Translations under genes and position numbers: made by a program
Source of the DNA: Acuticoccus yangtzensis
GTDB taxonomy: Bacteria > Pseudomonadota > Alphaproteobacteria > Rhizobiales > Amorphaceae
Reading direction: 5' to 3'
DNA: 64,000 nucleotides
Assembly (NCBI RefSeq): GCF_001927245.1
Contig: NZ_MJUX01000002.1
Location: 496,001-560,000 of the forward strand
The notes under the pieces: generated by a model
The model's database searches: none
What the model saw: only the letters and a program-made list of their open reading frames with translations
Told to the model about the DNA's origin: nothing
Part shown: positions 38,021-47,992 of the stretch, one piece after another
How positions within the stretch are numbered: the stretch's first letter is position 1
Layout: each line of letters opens with the position of its first letter

Positions 38021-39982
38021 TCAATCCGGCTGCCACAGTGCGCTGGTGAGGTCGTCGGCGCCCGTCAACGGCAGCGAGCACACGCCGCGGCGGCAGATGA
38101 TGGCGCTGCCCGCCGGGAGCGCTGCGGCGTTGGCGGGGTGGCCCTCGGGCGGCTGCGGCAGCGTCAGTGCGGTTGGATGGCCAGAGCGCATCGCCGCGGT
38201 GGCGAGCGCGGCATCGGCCGTCGTCACCGTCGCCGCCCTGTCGAGCTGATCGAGCCCGTTCACCATGCTGGCGCAACCGAAGACGTTGGCGGCCAACGCG
38301 CGGGCGTGGACCCGCAAGGTGGCCCGGGCCGCTTGCTCGAACCGCTCCGCCCCGGTCAGGGCCCACAGCGTTGCGAGGTTGTTAACCATAAGGCCGTTGG
38401 CATTCGGGACGGCCTCGTCGAGCGGGCTGGACGGGCGCATGATCAGCGCGTCGGCATCGTCGGCGGTCCAATAATATCCGCCGCCGGGTGCGCCGTAGTG
38501 GCGGGAGAGCGTATCGGTCCACAGGATGGCGTCGGCCAGCGCATCGCCCGGGCGCCCCGCTGCGACAAGGCTGAGCGCGGCCTTGATCATCGCCGCATAA
38601 TCGAGCGCGAAACCCTGCCCGAGGCGGACCTTGCCCCTCACCGCGTGAATGAGGCGCCCGCCCTCCCCGAACGTCGCCTTGGCGTTGGCGTAGGTGGTCT
38701 CGGCGAGATCCAGCCAGTCCTCGCGGCCCAGCACGGCCCCGGCGCGCGCGAGTGCGGCGATGGTGAGGCCATTCCAGTCGGCCAGTGCCTTGTCGTCACG
38801 CGCAGGACGCGGTCGTCGCTCACGTGCGTCAAGGAGCTGCGCACGGCAGGCCGATAGAAATGCCTCCTCCTCCGGCTCGGCAAGTCCGTCCCGGTCGAGC
38901 CGGTGAAGCACGTTCGTGCGTTCCCAGTTGCCGTGCTCCGTCACGTTGTAGGCGGCGGCGAACCGGGCAGCGTGGGCGCCGAGCACGTCCTGAAGCTCGG
39001 CGAGGGTCCAGACGTAGAAGCGCCCCTCCTCGCCTTCGGAGTCCGCGTCGAGGCTGGCGGCGAAGAGACCGTCGACGCTCATCTCCCGCGTCAGCCAGGT
39101 GACGATTTCGTCGCAGCGCGTGGCGAGCAGCTCCGAACCCGTCGCTGCACTCACCTCCGCCATCAACGTGAGGATCTGCGCATTGTCGTAGAGCATCTTC
39201 TCGAAATGAGGCACATGCCATTGACCGTCGACGGAGTAGCGGGCGAGGCCGCCGCCGACATGGTCCCATATCCCGCCCATCCCGATGCGGCCGAGGGCGA
39301 GCGCAACGGCGTCGCGATAGGCCACGTCGCCGGTGCGGGCGAAGGCGCGCCACAGCACCTCGAACAGGCTGGCGTTGGGAAATTTGGGAGCGCCGCGCGT
39401 TCCGCCATTCACCGGGTCCATGATGCTGAGAAGCTGCCGCGCCGCCTTGTCGACCGTGTCCGCCGGCAACTCGCCCGGCTCGTTCTCGGTGGCGAGACGC
39501 TGGCGCAGTGCGGTGACGTTGTCGGTCACGATCGGCTGGCCCGCTGCGAACGCATCGGCCACGGCTGAGAGGACGTTCACGAATTTCGGCCTCCCGAAGC
39601 GCGCGTCCTTCGGAAAATAGGTGCCGCCGAAGAAAGGCTCGCCGTCCGGCGTCAGGAACATGGTCAGCGGCCACCCGCCTTGTTCGCCCGTGGCGTGGAG
39701 CGCGGCCATATAGATCTGGTCGATGTCGGGCCGTTCTTCCCGGTCGACCTTGATGTTGACGTAGCGGTCGTTCATCACCGCCGCCGTGGCCTCGTCTTCG
39801 AAGCTCTCGTGTGCCATCACATGGCACCAGTGGCAGGCGGCATAACCGACCGACAGAAGGATGGGTTTTCCCGTCCGCTGGGCTTCGGCGAGTGCCTCGG
39901 CGGACCATGGCCACCAATCGACGGGATTGTCCGCGTGTTGCAGCAGGTAGGGGCTGGCTTCCTGCGCCAGTCTATTGGCCAT
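38021..39982 (-). CDS. Thioredoxin-domain protein of the YyaL/SPATA20 (DUF255) family
   Basis: A 653-residue protein with an N-terminal thioredoxin-like domain (C50-HW-C53 in [18 protein letters not shown]) and a C-terminal alpha/alpha barrel resembling N-acylglucosamine epimerases ([34 protein letters not shown]). The family is conserved from bacteria to man; its reaction is not established. The ATG at 39982 has GGGAG upstream. It is divergent from mnmE with only 11 bp between the start codons. Confidence 0.93.
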   Translation of the reverse strand: MANRLAQEASPYLLQHADNPVDWWPWSAEALAEAQRTGKPILLSVGYAACHWCHVMAHESFEDEATAAVMNDRYVNIKVDREERPDIDQIYMAALHATGEQGGWPLTMFLTPDGEPFFGGTYFPKDARFGRPKFVNVLSAVADAFAAGQPIVTDNVTALRQRLATENEPGELPADTVDKAARQLLSIMDPVNGGTRGAPKFPNASLFEVLWRAFARTGDVAYRDAVALALGRIGMGGIWDHVGGGLARYSVDGQWHVPHFEKMLYDNAQILTLMAEVSAATGSELLATRCDEIVTWLTREMSVDGLFAASLDADSEGEEGRFYVWTLAELQDVLGAHAARFAAAYNVTEHGNWERTNVLHRLDRDGLAEPEEEAFLSACRAQLLDARERRPRPARDDKALADWNGLTIAALARAGAVLGREDWLDLAETTYANAKATFGEGGRLIHAVRGKVRLGQGFALDYAAMIKAALSLVAAGRPGDALADAILWTDTLSRHYGAPGGGYYWTADDADALIMRPSSPLDEAVPNANGLMVNNLATLWALTGAERFEQAARATLRVHARALAANVFGCASMVNGLDQLDRAATVTTADAALATAAMRSGHPTALTLPQPPEGHPANAAALPAGSAIICRRGVCSLPLTGADDLTSALWQPD

Positions 39983-39993
39983 CGAGAACTCCC

Positions 39994-41280
39994 ATGCAGT
40001 TAGACGGAACAATTGTGGCACTGTCGTCCGGTCGGCCACCCAGCGCGATCGCAATTGTGCGTGTGAGCGGTGCTGAAGCCGTGGCGCTGGCCGCATCCTT
40101 TGGTGTGACCGGGCTCGCGCCGCGCCGCGCTAGCCTGCGCCGGCTGGTATCGCCGTTGGACGGCGCCCTTCTGGACCGCGCGGTGTGCGTCCACTTTCCC
40201 GGCCCCGAGACGTCGACGGGCGAAGACATCGTCGAATTTCATTGCCACGGGAGCCCCGCCATCGTCGAGCGGGTGTTGGCCGATGCGGTGACGTTGAGCG
40301 GCGTGCGGATGGCCGAGCCCGGCGAATACACGCTGCGGGCCGTGCTGAACGGGCGGATGGGAATGGCCGATGCGGAGGCGTTGGCCGACCTGATCGAAGC
40401 GCGGACGGAAGGGGAGAGGCGGCGGGCGCTGCGACTGTCCGAAGGCGCGCTGTCGATGCGGGTGGCGGAGTGGCGCGCGCGGTTGATCGGCCTCCTCGCC
40501 GACGCTGAGTCCCGTCTCGACTTCGCTGACGAGGGCGACGTGCCGGACGACCTGACCGACCTGGCGTGCCGCTGCGACGCCCTGGCACGGGAGATCGCCA
40601 CCGTGCTCTCCGACAGCTCCGACGCGGACAAGCTGACGGACGGCTTCCACATCGTCCTGACCGGTTCGCCGAACGCGGGCAAGTCCAGCCTCATCAACGC
40701 GCTGACAGCGCGTGAGGCGGCCATCGTCACGCCGGAGGCGGGCACCACGCGCGATGTTGTGGCGGTGACGATCGACCTCGGCGGCTACAAGGTGACGCTC
40801 GAAGACACCGCCGGGCTTCGCGATGGCGCCACGGGTGTCGAGGCGATCGGCATCGCGCGGACCAGAGAGAGGATCGCGCGGGCCGACCTCGTCATCGCCG
40901 TGATCAGCCCTGACACTGCGGCCACCGACGTTCCCGCCGATCTCGTCGTCCACCACAAGGCGGACCTCGGCGGGCCGGCCGGTGCGCTCGCCACCTCGAT
41001 CACCGATCCTGCCTCCATCGACCTGCTGCGCGATCTTCTGCGCGAGCGCGTTTCGGAGGCGATGCGTCCGGCTGAAGCGGCGCTTGTCACGCGGGCCCGT
41101 CAGCGTTCCGCGCTGGGGGCCTGCATCGCACGGCTTTCGGATGCGGCAGGGGAGGGGCAGTTGGAGCTTCAAGCCGAGGCATTGCGCTTGGCGTGTTATG
41201 AAATGGCGCGTATGACAGGGGAGATCGGCATCGAGGACGTCTTGGACGACGTGTTCGGCCGCTTCTGCATCGGTAAGTAG
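39994..41280 (+). CDS. mnmE: tRNA modification GTPase MnmE
   Basis: With MnmG it forms the enzyme that places a carboxymethylaminomethyl group on U34 of tRNAs. The protein has 428 residues. The N-terminal formyl-THF-binding domain starts [20 protein letters not shown]. The inserted G domain has G1 GSPNAGKS (224-231), G2/G3 TTRDV and DTAGLR. The C-terminal CIGK is the catalytic cysteine motif. The gene is followed after 5 bp by mnmG, forming mnmE-mnmG-rsmG-parA-parB. Confidence 0.96.
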   Translation: MQLDGTIVALSSGRPPSAIAIVRVSGAEAVALAASFGVTGLAPRRASLRRLVSPLDGALLDRAVCVHFPGPETSTGEDIVEFHCHGSPAIVERVLADAVTLSGVRMAEPGEYTLRAVLNGRMGMADAEALADLIEARTEGERRRALRLSEGALSMRVAEWRARLIGLLADAESRLDFADEGDVPDDLTDLACRCDALAREIATVLSDSSDADKLTDGFHIVLTGSPNAGKSSLINALTAREAAIVTPEAGTTRDVVAVTIDLGGYKVTLEDTAGLRDGATGVEAIGIARTRERIARADLVIAVISPDTAATDVPADLVVHHKADLGGPAGALATSITDPASIDLLRDLLRERVSEAMRPAEAALVTRARQRSALGACIARLSDAAGEGQLELQAEALRLACYEMARMTGEIGIEDVLDDVFGRFCIGK

Positions 41281-41285
41281 GGTCA

Positions 41286-43142
41286 ATGTTTCACGTGAAA
41301 CACGATGTGGTCGTCGTCGGCGCGGGGCACGCTGGCTGCGAGGCTGCTGCTGCGGCCGCGCGGGCGGGCGCCAAAACCGCGCTGGTGACGCTGAACCAGG
41401 ATGCCATAGGCCGCCTGTCTTGTAACCCCGCGATGGGTGGGATTGGTAAAGGCCATCTGATCCGTGAGGTGGATGCGCTCGACGGCATCATCGGCCGGAT
41501 CTCAGACTTGGCTGGAATTCAGTATCGACTTCTTAACCGTAGCCGCGGCCCTGCGGTGCGTGGACCGCGCGCGCAGATCGACCGTGCGGCCTATGCCGCA
41601 GCGATGCAGGCCGAGATTGCAGCCACCGATGGGCTGACCGTGGTCGAAGGCGAGGTCGCCGACCTCACCGTAGACGGCGGCGTCGTCACGGGTGTGCGTC
41701 TGGCGGATGGGCGCACCCTGACGGCGGCTGCGGTGATCCTGACCACCGGCACCTTCCTTGGCGGCGTGATCCACCTGGGCGAGAAGACGTGGACTGCGGG
41801 ACGGATGGGGGAGGCGGCCGCGACGGACCTGTCGCACCGCCTGCGCGCCCTCGGGCTACCGATGAAGCGGCTGAAGACGGGAACGCCGCCGCGCCTCGCC
41901 GCCTCCAGCATCGACTGGGACGCGCTGCCCGAGCAGCCCGGCGATGCGGATCCGGTGTTCCTCTCCACCATGACGACGGCGCCCGCGCTGGAGCAGCGGC
42001 CCTGCCACGTCACCGGCACCAACGTCGAAACGCATGCGGTCATTCGCGTGAACCTCACGCGGTCGGCGATGTATGGCGGCGGGATCACGGGGGTGGGGCC
42101 GCGCTATTGCCCCTCCATCGAGGACAAGGTCGTGCGTTTTGCCGACCGGGAGGGGCATCAGGTCTTCCTCGAGCCGGAGGGGCTGACGAGCGATCTCATC
42201 TACCCCAACGGGATCTCCACCTCGCTGCCGGAGGACGTGCAGATCGCCATGGTCCGCTCCATGGCCGGGTGTGGCCGCGCCGAAATCGTCCAGCCCGGAT
42301 ACGCCATCGAGTACGACGCGATCGATGCGCGCGCCCTTGCGCCGACGCTGGAGCTACGCGCACTGCCGGGGCTGTTCCTCGCGGGACAGATCAACGGGAC
42401 CACGGGCTACGAGGAGGCCGCCGCGCAGGGGCTTCTCGCTGGCCTCAACGCGGCGCGGTTGGCGGGTGGCGCGCAGGCCGTCACCATGAGCCGCGACGTC
42501 AGTTACATCGGTGTGATGGTGGACGATCTCGTCACCAACGGCGCCGACGAGCCCTACCGCATGTTCACCTCCCGCGCCGAGAACCGCCTGTCCCTCCGCG
42601 CGGACAATGCCGGTGAGCGGCTCACCGCTTGGGGTGAGACGCACGGCCTCATCGGTGCCGCGCGCAAGGCGCATCATGCCGCCTCCATGGCGGCGAAGCA
42701 GGCGGCGGTGGAGCGGCTGCGTGGCCTTGCCATCACACCGAACGAGGCGGCAGGGGAGGGCGTCGGCATCAACCGCGACGGGCGGCGGCGCGACGGGTTC
42801 GAGCTGCTTTCGCATCCCGAGGGCGGCTGGCGCGTGGTGGACAGGTTCTGCCCCGACCTCGAGACCCTGCCGCGCGAGGTGCGCGACAGTCTCGAAGCCG
42901 ATGCGCTCTACCGCACCTACACGGACCGGCAGATGACGGTGGCAGCCGAAACCCGCGCCGCCGACGCGCTGGCGATACCGCAGGACCTCGCGGAGCAGCC
43001 GATCCCGGGCCTCTCCAACGAGCTGCGACAGAAACTCATCGCCCGGCGCCCGGCCACCATCGGCGAGGCGCGGCGCATCTCTGGGATGACCCCGGCGGGG
43101 CTCGCGCTCATCGCCGCACACGCAAGGCGCGCCGTTGCCTGA
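41286..43142 (+). CDS. mnmG: tRNA uridine-5-carboxymethylaminomethyl modification enzyme MnmG (GidA)
   Basis: FAD- and NADH-dependent partner of MnmE. The protein has 618 residues. The FAD motif GAGHAGCEAA lies at 12-21. NPAMGGIGKGHLIREVDALDG, the cysteine motif CHVTGTN, TGYEEAAAQGLLAGLNAA and the C-terminal helical MnmE-binding region ending ISGMTPAGLALIAAH are typical. The first six codons (MFHVKH) are written by the parS palindrome, so the protein N-terminus here is shaped by a DNA site. Confidence 0.97.
   Translation: MFHVKHDVVVVGAGHAGCEAAAAAARAGAKTALVTLNQDAIGRLSCNPAMGGIGKGHLIREVDALDGIIGRISDLAGIQYRLLNRSRGPAVRGPRAQIDRAAYAAAMQAEIAATDGLTVVEGEVADLTVDGGVVTGVRLADGRTLTAAAVILTTGTFLGGVIHLGEKTWTAGRMGEAAATDLSHRLRALGLPMKRLKTGTPPRLAASSIDWDALPEQPGDADPVFLSTMTTAPALEQRPCHVTGTNVETHAVIRVNLTRSAMYGGGITGVGPRYCPSIEDKVVRFADREGHQVFLEPEGLTSDLIYPNGISTSLPEDVQIAMVRSMAGCGRAEIVQPGYAIEYDAIDARALAPTLELRALPGLFLAGQINGTTGYEEAAAQGLLAGLNAARLAGGAQAVTMSRDVSYIGVMVDDLVTNGADEPYRMFTSRAENRLSLRADNAGERLTAWGETHGLIGAARKAHHAASMAAKQAAVERLRGLAITPNEAAGEGVGINRDGRRRDGFELLSHPEGGWRVVDRFCPDLETLPREVRDSLEADALYRTYTDRQMTVAAETRAADALAIPQDLAEQPIPGLSNELRQKLIARRPATIGEARRISGMTPAGLALIAAHARRAVA
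41287..41302. promoter_or_regulatory. parS centromere site
   Basis: TGTTTCACGTGAAACA is a perfect 16-bp palindrome identical to the bacterial ParB-binding consensus. It overlaps the start codon of mnmG, about 3.3 kb from parB and 6.3 kb from the putative origin. It is the only exact copy noticed in this window. Confidence 0.95.
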
Positions 43143-43758
43143 ACTAAGTGAGGAAAAGGCACGCGAGGACGTACGTTCGCGCGTGACGCCGGCCGCGTTT
43201 GACGCGATTGAAAGGTTTGTCGGCGCTTGTACCCGTTGGGGGCGTGTGTCGAACCTCGTCAGCGCGTCGGACCGGGCAAGGCTGTGGGAGCGGCACGTTC
43301 TCGACAGCCTCCAGCTCGTACCGCTCGCGGAAGGCCAAGGGCCGGTGTGGGTCGACCTCGGATCGGGGGGCGGCTTCCCCGGCATCGTCGTCGCGATCGC
43401 CCGCGAAGGAACCCGGATGACACTGGTCGAGGCCAACAAGAAAAAGTCCGCCTTCTTGCTCCAGGCCGCCGCGGAGGCTGGGGTGAAGGTCACCGTCGTG
43501 CCCAAACGCATCGAGGACGTCGCCCCCTTCGCCGCCGATGTCGTCTCCGCGCGGGCGCTGACGGCGCTGGACGGGCTGATCGACCTTGCGCGGCCCTTCT
43601 TCGCCGCCCACACCATCGGCCTCTTCCCCAAGGGGCGGGAGGCGCAGACGGAGCTGGCCGCGGCGAAAGCCGCACACGATTTCACCGCGAGCCTCGTGCC
43701 GAGTCTCACGATCGATTCATCCATCGTAAAGGTTACCGATCTGAGGATGGTGACATGA
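43135..43758 (+). CDS. rsmG: 16S rRNA (guanine-527-N7) methyltransferase RsmG (GidB)
   Basis: SAM-dependent methyltransferase acting on 16S rRNA G527. The protein has 207 residues. The SAM site is VDLGSGGGFPGIVVAI (about 73-88), VSARALTALDGLIDLA and LFPKGRE are family motifs, and HVLDSLQL is typical. The start is TTG, overlapping mnmG by 8 nt. It overlaps parA by 4 nt, the standard gid-par arrangement. Confidence 0.95.
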   Translation: MPELSEEKAREDVRSRVTPAAFDAIERFVGACTRWGRVSNLVSASDRARLWERHVLDSLQLVPLAEGQGPVWVDLGSGGGFPGIVVAIAREGTRMTLVEANKKKSAFLLQAAAEAGVKVTVVPKRIEDVAPFAADVVSARALTALDGLIDLARPFFAAHTIGLFPKGREAQTELAAAKAAHDFTASLVPSLTIDSSIVKVTDLRMVT

Positions 43759-44561
43759 CGCTTCCTGCCCGTCCGCGCGTGATCGCGGTCGCCAACCAGA
43801 AGGGCGGTGTGGGCAAGACCACCACCGCCATCAACCTCGCCACCGCTCTGGCCGCCACCGGCCAGACGGCGCTTCTCGTCGACCTCGACCCCCAGGGCAA
43901 CGCATCCACAGGCCTCGGGATCGACCCCGACAAGCGTGACGTGACGACCTACGACGTCCTCACCCGCGTGAGCGCGCTGAAGGACGCCATCCACGATACC
44001 GGCATCCCCGGCCTCACCATCGCCCCGGCGACGATGGACCTGCTCTCGATCGACATCGAGCTGTCCACCCAGTCCGACCGCGCGCGCCGGCTGGCGGACG
44101 CCATCGCCACCCTGTCGCGCACCGAGCAGTCGCCGGACTACATCGTCATCGACTGCCCGCCCTCGCTCACCATGCTGACGGTGAACGCGCTGACGGCCGC
44201 GCACGCCGTGCTGGCGCCGCTGCAGTGCGAGTTCTTCGCCATGGAGGGTCTCTCCCAGCTTCTGCGGACAATCTCGGAGGTGCGCGAGAGCGTGAACCCG
44301 CAACTCGCCATCCACGGCATCGTGCTGACGATGGTGGACGGGCGGAACAACTTGTCCAATCAAGTGGAGCAGGACGTGCGCTCGACCATGGGCGATCTCG
44401 TCTATACGACGACGATCCCGCGCAATGTCCGCCTGTCCGAAGCGCCGTCCTACGGCAAGCCGGCGCTTCTTTATGACATCAAGTGTGCGGGCAGCCAGGC
44501 CTATCTGCGCCTGGTGTCCGAACTGATGGATCGTGAGCAACGTATGATGGGAGCGGCCTGA
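43755..44561 (+). CDS. parA: Chromosome partitioning ATPase ParA
   Basis: Walker-type ATPase that moves ParB-parS complexes and segregates origins. The protein has 268 residues. The deviant Walker A is KGGVGKTTT (16-24), the segment LVDLDPQGNAS and Walker B IVIDCPPSLTMLTVNAL follow. The start overlaps the rsmG stop (ATGA) and the stop overlaps the parB start (TGATG). Confidence 0.97.
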   Translation: MTLPARPRVIAVANQKGGVGKTTTAINLATALAATGQTALLVDLDPQGNASTGLGIDPDKRDVTTYDVLTRVSALKDAIHDTGIPGLTIAPATMDLLSIDIELSTQSDRARRLADAIATLSRTEQSPDYIVIDCPPSLTMLTVNALTAAHAVLAPLQCEFFAMEGLSQLLRTISEVRESVNPQLAIHGIVLTMVDGRNNLSNQVEQDVRSTMGDLVYTTTIPRNVRLSEAPSYGKPALLYDIKCAGSQAYLRLVSELMDREQRMMGAA

Positions 44562-45448
44562 TGGAGCAGGACTCCAAGAAGCGCCTCGGCCGCGGCCTCT
44601 CGGCGCTGCTGGGCGACACCAACCTTCCGGCCGCCACGGTGCCGATGGGCGGCAGCGGGGGAGGGCCGGGCGGCCCGAACCGCGTCGCCATCGACCGGCT
44701 GGTGAGGAGCGACAAGAATCCGCGCTTCACCTTCTCGGACGAGTCGCTCGACGAACTCGCCGATTCCATCAAGGAGCGCGGCGTGATGCAGCCGCTTCTG
44801 GTCCGGCCGCTGGAGGACGGGCGCTACATGATCATCGCCGGTGAGCGGCGGTGGCGCGCGGCCCAGAAGGCCGGGCTGCACGAGGTGCCGGTCGTCGTGC
44901 GCGAGGCGACCGAAGGCGAGGCGCTCGAACTCGCGATCATCGAGAACGTTCAGCGTAGCGACCTCAACCCGATCGAAGAGGCGATGGGCTATCAGCGCCT
45001 CGTCGACGAGTTCGCGCACCGGCAGGAAGACCTCGCCAAGCTGATCGGCAAGAGCCGCAGCCATGTCGCCAACACGCTGCGGCTCTTGAACCTGCCGCCG
45101 TCCATCCGCGCCAGCGTTGCGGATGGGTCGCTGACGGCGGGGCATGCGCGCGCGCTCATCGGCACTGCGAACCCGGACGCCATCGCGGACGAGATCATCC
45201 GCAACGGCCTCTCGGTGCGCGCGACCGAGGCGCTGGTGGCACGTCTCAACAAGGAGGCGAACGCGCCGAAGCCCGAGCGCAAGAAGCGGGACGATCCGGA
45301 CACGCGGGCCCTCGTCAACCGCCTCTCGACGCGGCTGGGGCTGGCGGTCAGCCTCAACCACAAAGAGGACGAGAGCGGCCAATTGACGATCAAATATTCG
45401 TCGCTGGAACAGCTCGAGGAAGTCTGCCGGATGCTCGGCGAAAGCTGA
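44561..45448 (+). CDS. parB: Chromosome partitioning protein ParB
   Basis: CTP-dependent DNA clamp that loads at parS and spreads. The protein has 295 residues. It starts with KKRLGRGLSALLGD (ParA-activating region). The CTPase box has GERRWRAAQKAG followed by IIENVQRSDLNPIEEA, the parS-reading helix-turn-helix is LAKLIGKSRSHVANTLRLL, and a C-terminal dimerisation domain ends the protein. The target parS lies upstream at the mnmG start. Confidence 0.97.
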   Translation: MEQDSKKRLGRGLSALLGDTNLPAATVPMGGSGGGPGGPNRVAIDRLVRSDKNPRFTFSDESLDELADSIKERGVMQPLLVRPLEDGRYMIIAGERRWRAAQKAGLHEVPVVVREATEGEALELAIIENVQRSDLNPIEEAMGYQRLVDEFAHRQEDLAKLIGKSRSHVANTLRLLNLPPSIRASVADGSLTAGHARALIGTANPDAIADEIIRNGLSVRATEALVARLNKEANAPKPERKKRDDPDTRALVNRLSTRLGLAVSLNHKEDESGQLTIKYSSLEQLEEVCRMLGES

Positions 45449-45478
45449 GCAGCCGGCCAGACCAGACGCGGAAACGCG

Positions 45479-46492
45479 TTACAACTCGGGAAGCTGAATC
45501 CGGTCGTCGATCCCGAACAGCATCGTCAGCAGCGCGGCACGGACCCACATGCCGTTGCGCTCCTGCCGCCAATATTTGGCGCGCGGGTCGTGGTCGATGG
45601 CGGGGTCCAGCTCGTCGCGCCGCGGCAGCGGGTGCATGATCACCGCGTCGCTCTTCAGCGCGCCCAGGTGCTCGGCCTTCAGGTGGTAGTTGGAGTAGTC
45701 CTTTGCGCCATCCTCGGGGCCGATGTCGTACTCGTCCTGAATGCGCGTCATGTAGATCGCGTCCGCCTCGGCGATGGCGGTGAGGAAGGCGTCCGTCTCC
45801 TCGAAGGCGATGCCGGTGGCGGCGAGATCGGCCCGCAGATCCTCGGCGATGCGGAAGGCAGGCGGCGAGGAGAAGATGATCCGCACGTCCTTGTAGTTCG
45901 CCAGAAGCCGGGCCAGCGAGCGCACGGTTCGCCCGCGCCTCAGGTCGCCCACCATGCAGATGGTCTTGCCGTCGATCCCGCCGCGCATCCGCAGGGAGCG
46001 GGTGAGGGTGTAGATGTCGAGGAGCGCCTGGGTCGGATGCTCGTCCGGCCCGGAGCCCGCGTTGACGATCGGCACCGGGCGCGGCGTCGCGTCGAGCAGG
46101 CGGGCGGTGCGCTCGCACAGGCCGGCGATCGGCGAGCGCATGATGATGAGGTCCACATAGGACGAGAAGGTGCGCAGCGAGTCCTCCACGCTCTCGCCCT
46201 TGCGTTCGGACGAGGTGGCGGAGTCGCGGATCTCCGACGCGGTGATGCCGAGGATGTGGCACGCCGAGTGGAAGGACAGGAAGGTGCGCGTCGACGGCTG
46301 GGTGAAGTAGAGCATCGCTCGCTTGTGCGACAGCAGCGAGCCGAGATAGGCGAGGCCTTCGCGGCTCTTGTCGAAGCGGCGGACGGTATTCGTCAGTTGG
46401 CAGAGATAGTCCAGGAAGGCCCGGTCGAATTGGCTGGATGAAAGGACGTGCCGCAGCGGCTCTTTGGGTGGCTGGGCAAGGCTGAAGTCCAT
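45479..46492 (-). CDS. pyrB: Aspartate/ornithine carbamoyltransferase family protein, probable aspartate carbamoyltransferase
   Basis: Condenses carbamoyl phosphate with an amino substrate, probably aspartate for pyrimidine synthesis. The protein has 337 residues. The carbamoyl-phosphate site is FTQPSTRTFLSF, then NAGSGPDEHPTQALLD and IMHPLPRRDEL. In canonical PyrB the signature reads STRTRxSF; here the arginine is replaced by phenylalanine, as in a divergent clade, so another carbamoyl acceptor is possible. It is not next to pyrC or pyrI and converges on parB. Confidence 0.85.
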   Translation of the reverse strand: MDFSLAQPPKEPLRHVLSSSQFDRAFLDYLCQLTNTVRRFDKSREGLAYLGSLLSHKRAMLYFTQPSTRTFLSFHSACHILGITASEIRDSATSSERKGESVEDSLRTFSSYVDLIIMRSPIAGLCERTARLLDATPRPVPIVNAGSGPDEHPTQALLDIYTLTRSLRMRGGIDGKTICMVGDLRRGRTVRSLARLLANYKDVRIIFSSPPAFRIAEDLRADLAATGIAFEETDAFLTAIAEADAIYMTRIQDEYDIGPEDGAKDYSNYHLKAEHLGALKSDAVIMHPLPRRDELDPAIDHDPRAKYWRQERNGMWVRAALLTMLFGIDDRIQLPEL

Positions 46493-46569
46493 GGCGTCCC
46501 CCGGTTCGCTCCCGCCGTCTTTATCCCCTCCCGCGTGGCCGCACTAGGTCTTTTGATCCGATCTTGCCG

Positions 46570-47484
46570 TCAGCTCATGCGGGCCAGCGCATCGCGGGCG
46601 GTCAGGTGCAAGATCGCGTGGCGCCGCGCCAACGCCTCCACGTCGTCCATGTAGCCGCCGCCGAGGACGCCCGCGACGGGGATGCCGCGCCGGGTGAAGG
46701 TGTCGATCACGCGCCGGTCGCGCGCGGCGAGCCCCGCGTCGGTGAGGGCGAGGCGGCCGAGGCGGTCGTCGCGGTGAGGGTCCACCCCGGCGTTGTAGAA
46801 GACGATGTCGGCGGGCATCGCGGCGGCGGCCTCGAGTGCGCCGTCCAGCGCGGCGAGGTAGGCCTCGTCCTCCATACCGTCCGGCAATGGCACGTCGAGC
46901 GTGGAGACCGCCTTGCGCGCCGGGTAGTTCTTCTCGCCATGCAGGGAGACGGTGGCGACGGTGGGGTCGTCGGCGAAGATGAACGCGGTGCCGTCGCCCT
47001 GATGAACGTCGCAGTCGAACACCAGCGCGCGGCCGATCGCGCCGTCCGCTTGGAGCACGCGAATGGCGACGGCGACGTCGTTGAACACACAGAAGCCCGC
47101 GCCCTGCTCGCGCCGCGCATGGTGGCTGCCGCCGGCCGTGTTGCAGGCGATGCCGTGCTCCAGCGCCAGCCGCGCCGTCAGCGTGGTGCCCGACGAAGCT
47201 GTGCGGGCGCGCAGGGCGACGCTGTCGGTCATGGGAAAGCCGATCTCGCGTGCGACCTTGGCGGGCACGTCGGCGGACAGCACCTGATCGACATAGGCGC
47301 GGTCGTGGGCAAGCGCGATCCACTCGGCCGGGGCCGGGGCGGGCTGGTGGAAGGGGCCGAAGCCCAGATCGGTCAGCACCCGCGCGATGGCGCCGAACTT
47401 CCCCATCGGGAAGCGGTGCCCCGGCGGAAAGACGGCCTGGTAGCGCGGGTTGTGGACGATGGGGAGGGCGGCATCGCTTGGCAT
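46570..47484 (-). CDS. Histone deacetylase-like amidohydrolase
   Basis: Zinc-dependent deacetylase fold of the HDAC/acetylpolyamine amidohydrolase/AcuC superfamily, 304 residues. Active-site features are the tandem histidines in [12 protein letters not shown], the zinc ligands in [13 protein letters not shown] and [12 protein letters not shown], and the C-terminal [10 protein letters not shown]. The sequence resembles the class IV-like bacterial branch. Likely substrates are acetylated polyamines or small acetylamides; no neighbour identifies them. It lies 77 bp from pyrB and may be separately transcribed. Confidence 0.9.
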   Translation of the reverse strand: MPSDAALPIVHNPRYQAVFPPGHRFPMGKFGAIARVLTDLGFGPFHQPAPAPAEWIALAHDRAYVDQVLSADVPAKVAREIGFPMTDSVALRARTASSGTTLTARLALEHGIACNTAGGSHHARREQGAGFCVFNDVAVAIRVLQADGAIGRALVFDCDVHQGDGTAFIFADDPTVATVSLHGEKNYPARKAVSTLDVPLPDGMEDEAYLAALDGALEAAAAMPADIVFYNAGVDPHRDDRLGRLALTDAGLAARDRRVIDTFTRRGIPVAGVLGGGYMDDVEALARRHAILHLTARDALARMS

Positions 47485-47508
47485 GGCAACAACTTAAGCC
47501 GCCGCCGC

Positions 47509-47546
47509 GCAAGCGAAAGGGGGCGCGGCCGCATGGCCACGCCCCC
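47509..47546 (-). terminator. Long GC hairpin downstream of the DUF1328 gene
   Basis: GGGGGCG-c-GGCC pairs with GGCC-a-CGCCCCC around GCAT. On the minus strand it is followed by CTTTCGCTT, a weak T-tail. It separates the DUF1328 gene from the deacetylase gene. Confidence 0.5.
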
Positions 47547-47568
47547 CGACGTCGTTGGCAAGTCGCGC

Positions 47569-47823
47569 TTACGCCCTGTCGGACGACCGTTCGCGCTTCA
47601 GGCGGGCCGCCGGGACGACGGCCAGCGAGGCGGCGGCGACGGGTGCCGCCATGGCACCGACGCCGAGCACCATCAGGATCAGGAAGATCACCGCGATGAC
47701 GACGAAGATGAAGAAGAGAATGCGCGCGATGCTGGCGGCCCCGGCCGCGACGCCGGAGAAGCCGAAGAAGCCCGCGATGACGGCGATGACGGCGAACACG
47801 ATCGCCCAGGTCAGAAAGTCCAT
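47569..47823 (-). CDS. DUF1328 small membrane protein (YtjA-like)
   Basis: An 84-residue protein with two hydrophobic segments: [19 protein letters not shown] with [20 protein letters not shown] (the DUF1328 core), then a third weaker stretch near the end. The C-terminus is charged ([11 protein letters not shown]) and longer than the usual family length of about 55-60, so the last 25 residues are an extension. Homologues are often stress- or biofilm-induced; the role is not known. Confidence 0.85.
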   Translation of the reverse strand: MDFLTWAIVFAVIAVIAGFFGFSGVAAGAASIARILFFIFVVIAVIFLILMVLGVGAMAAPVAAASLAVVPAARLKRERSSDRA

Positions 47824-47992
47824 GATAGCCCCAGATGTCTCGGTCTAATGATATCTGGGTGAACAACGGGCCGACCGGGTGCGCGGTTCCGCGCAGCGTG
47901 CACGCGCGAAACCGGGCCTCGCTGATGCGGCGATAATCAAGTAATCTTCGGCTAAATGCGCTGTCCACGCGCCTCGAACCTGGAAGACGACC

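Noticed and set aside
42354-44540. 728-codon antisense frame over mnmG-rsmG-parA
   Set aside because: It is a shadow of three conserved genes, with no ribosome site and no recognisable domain.
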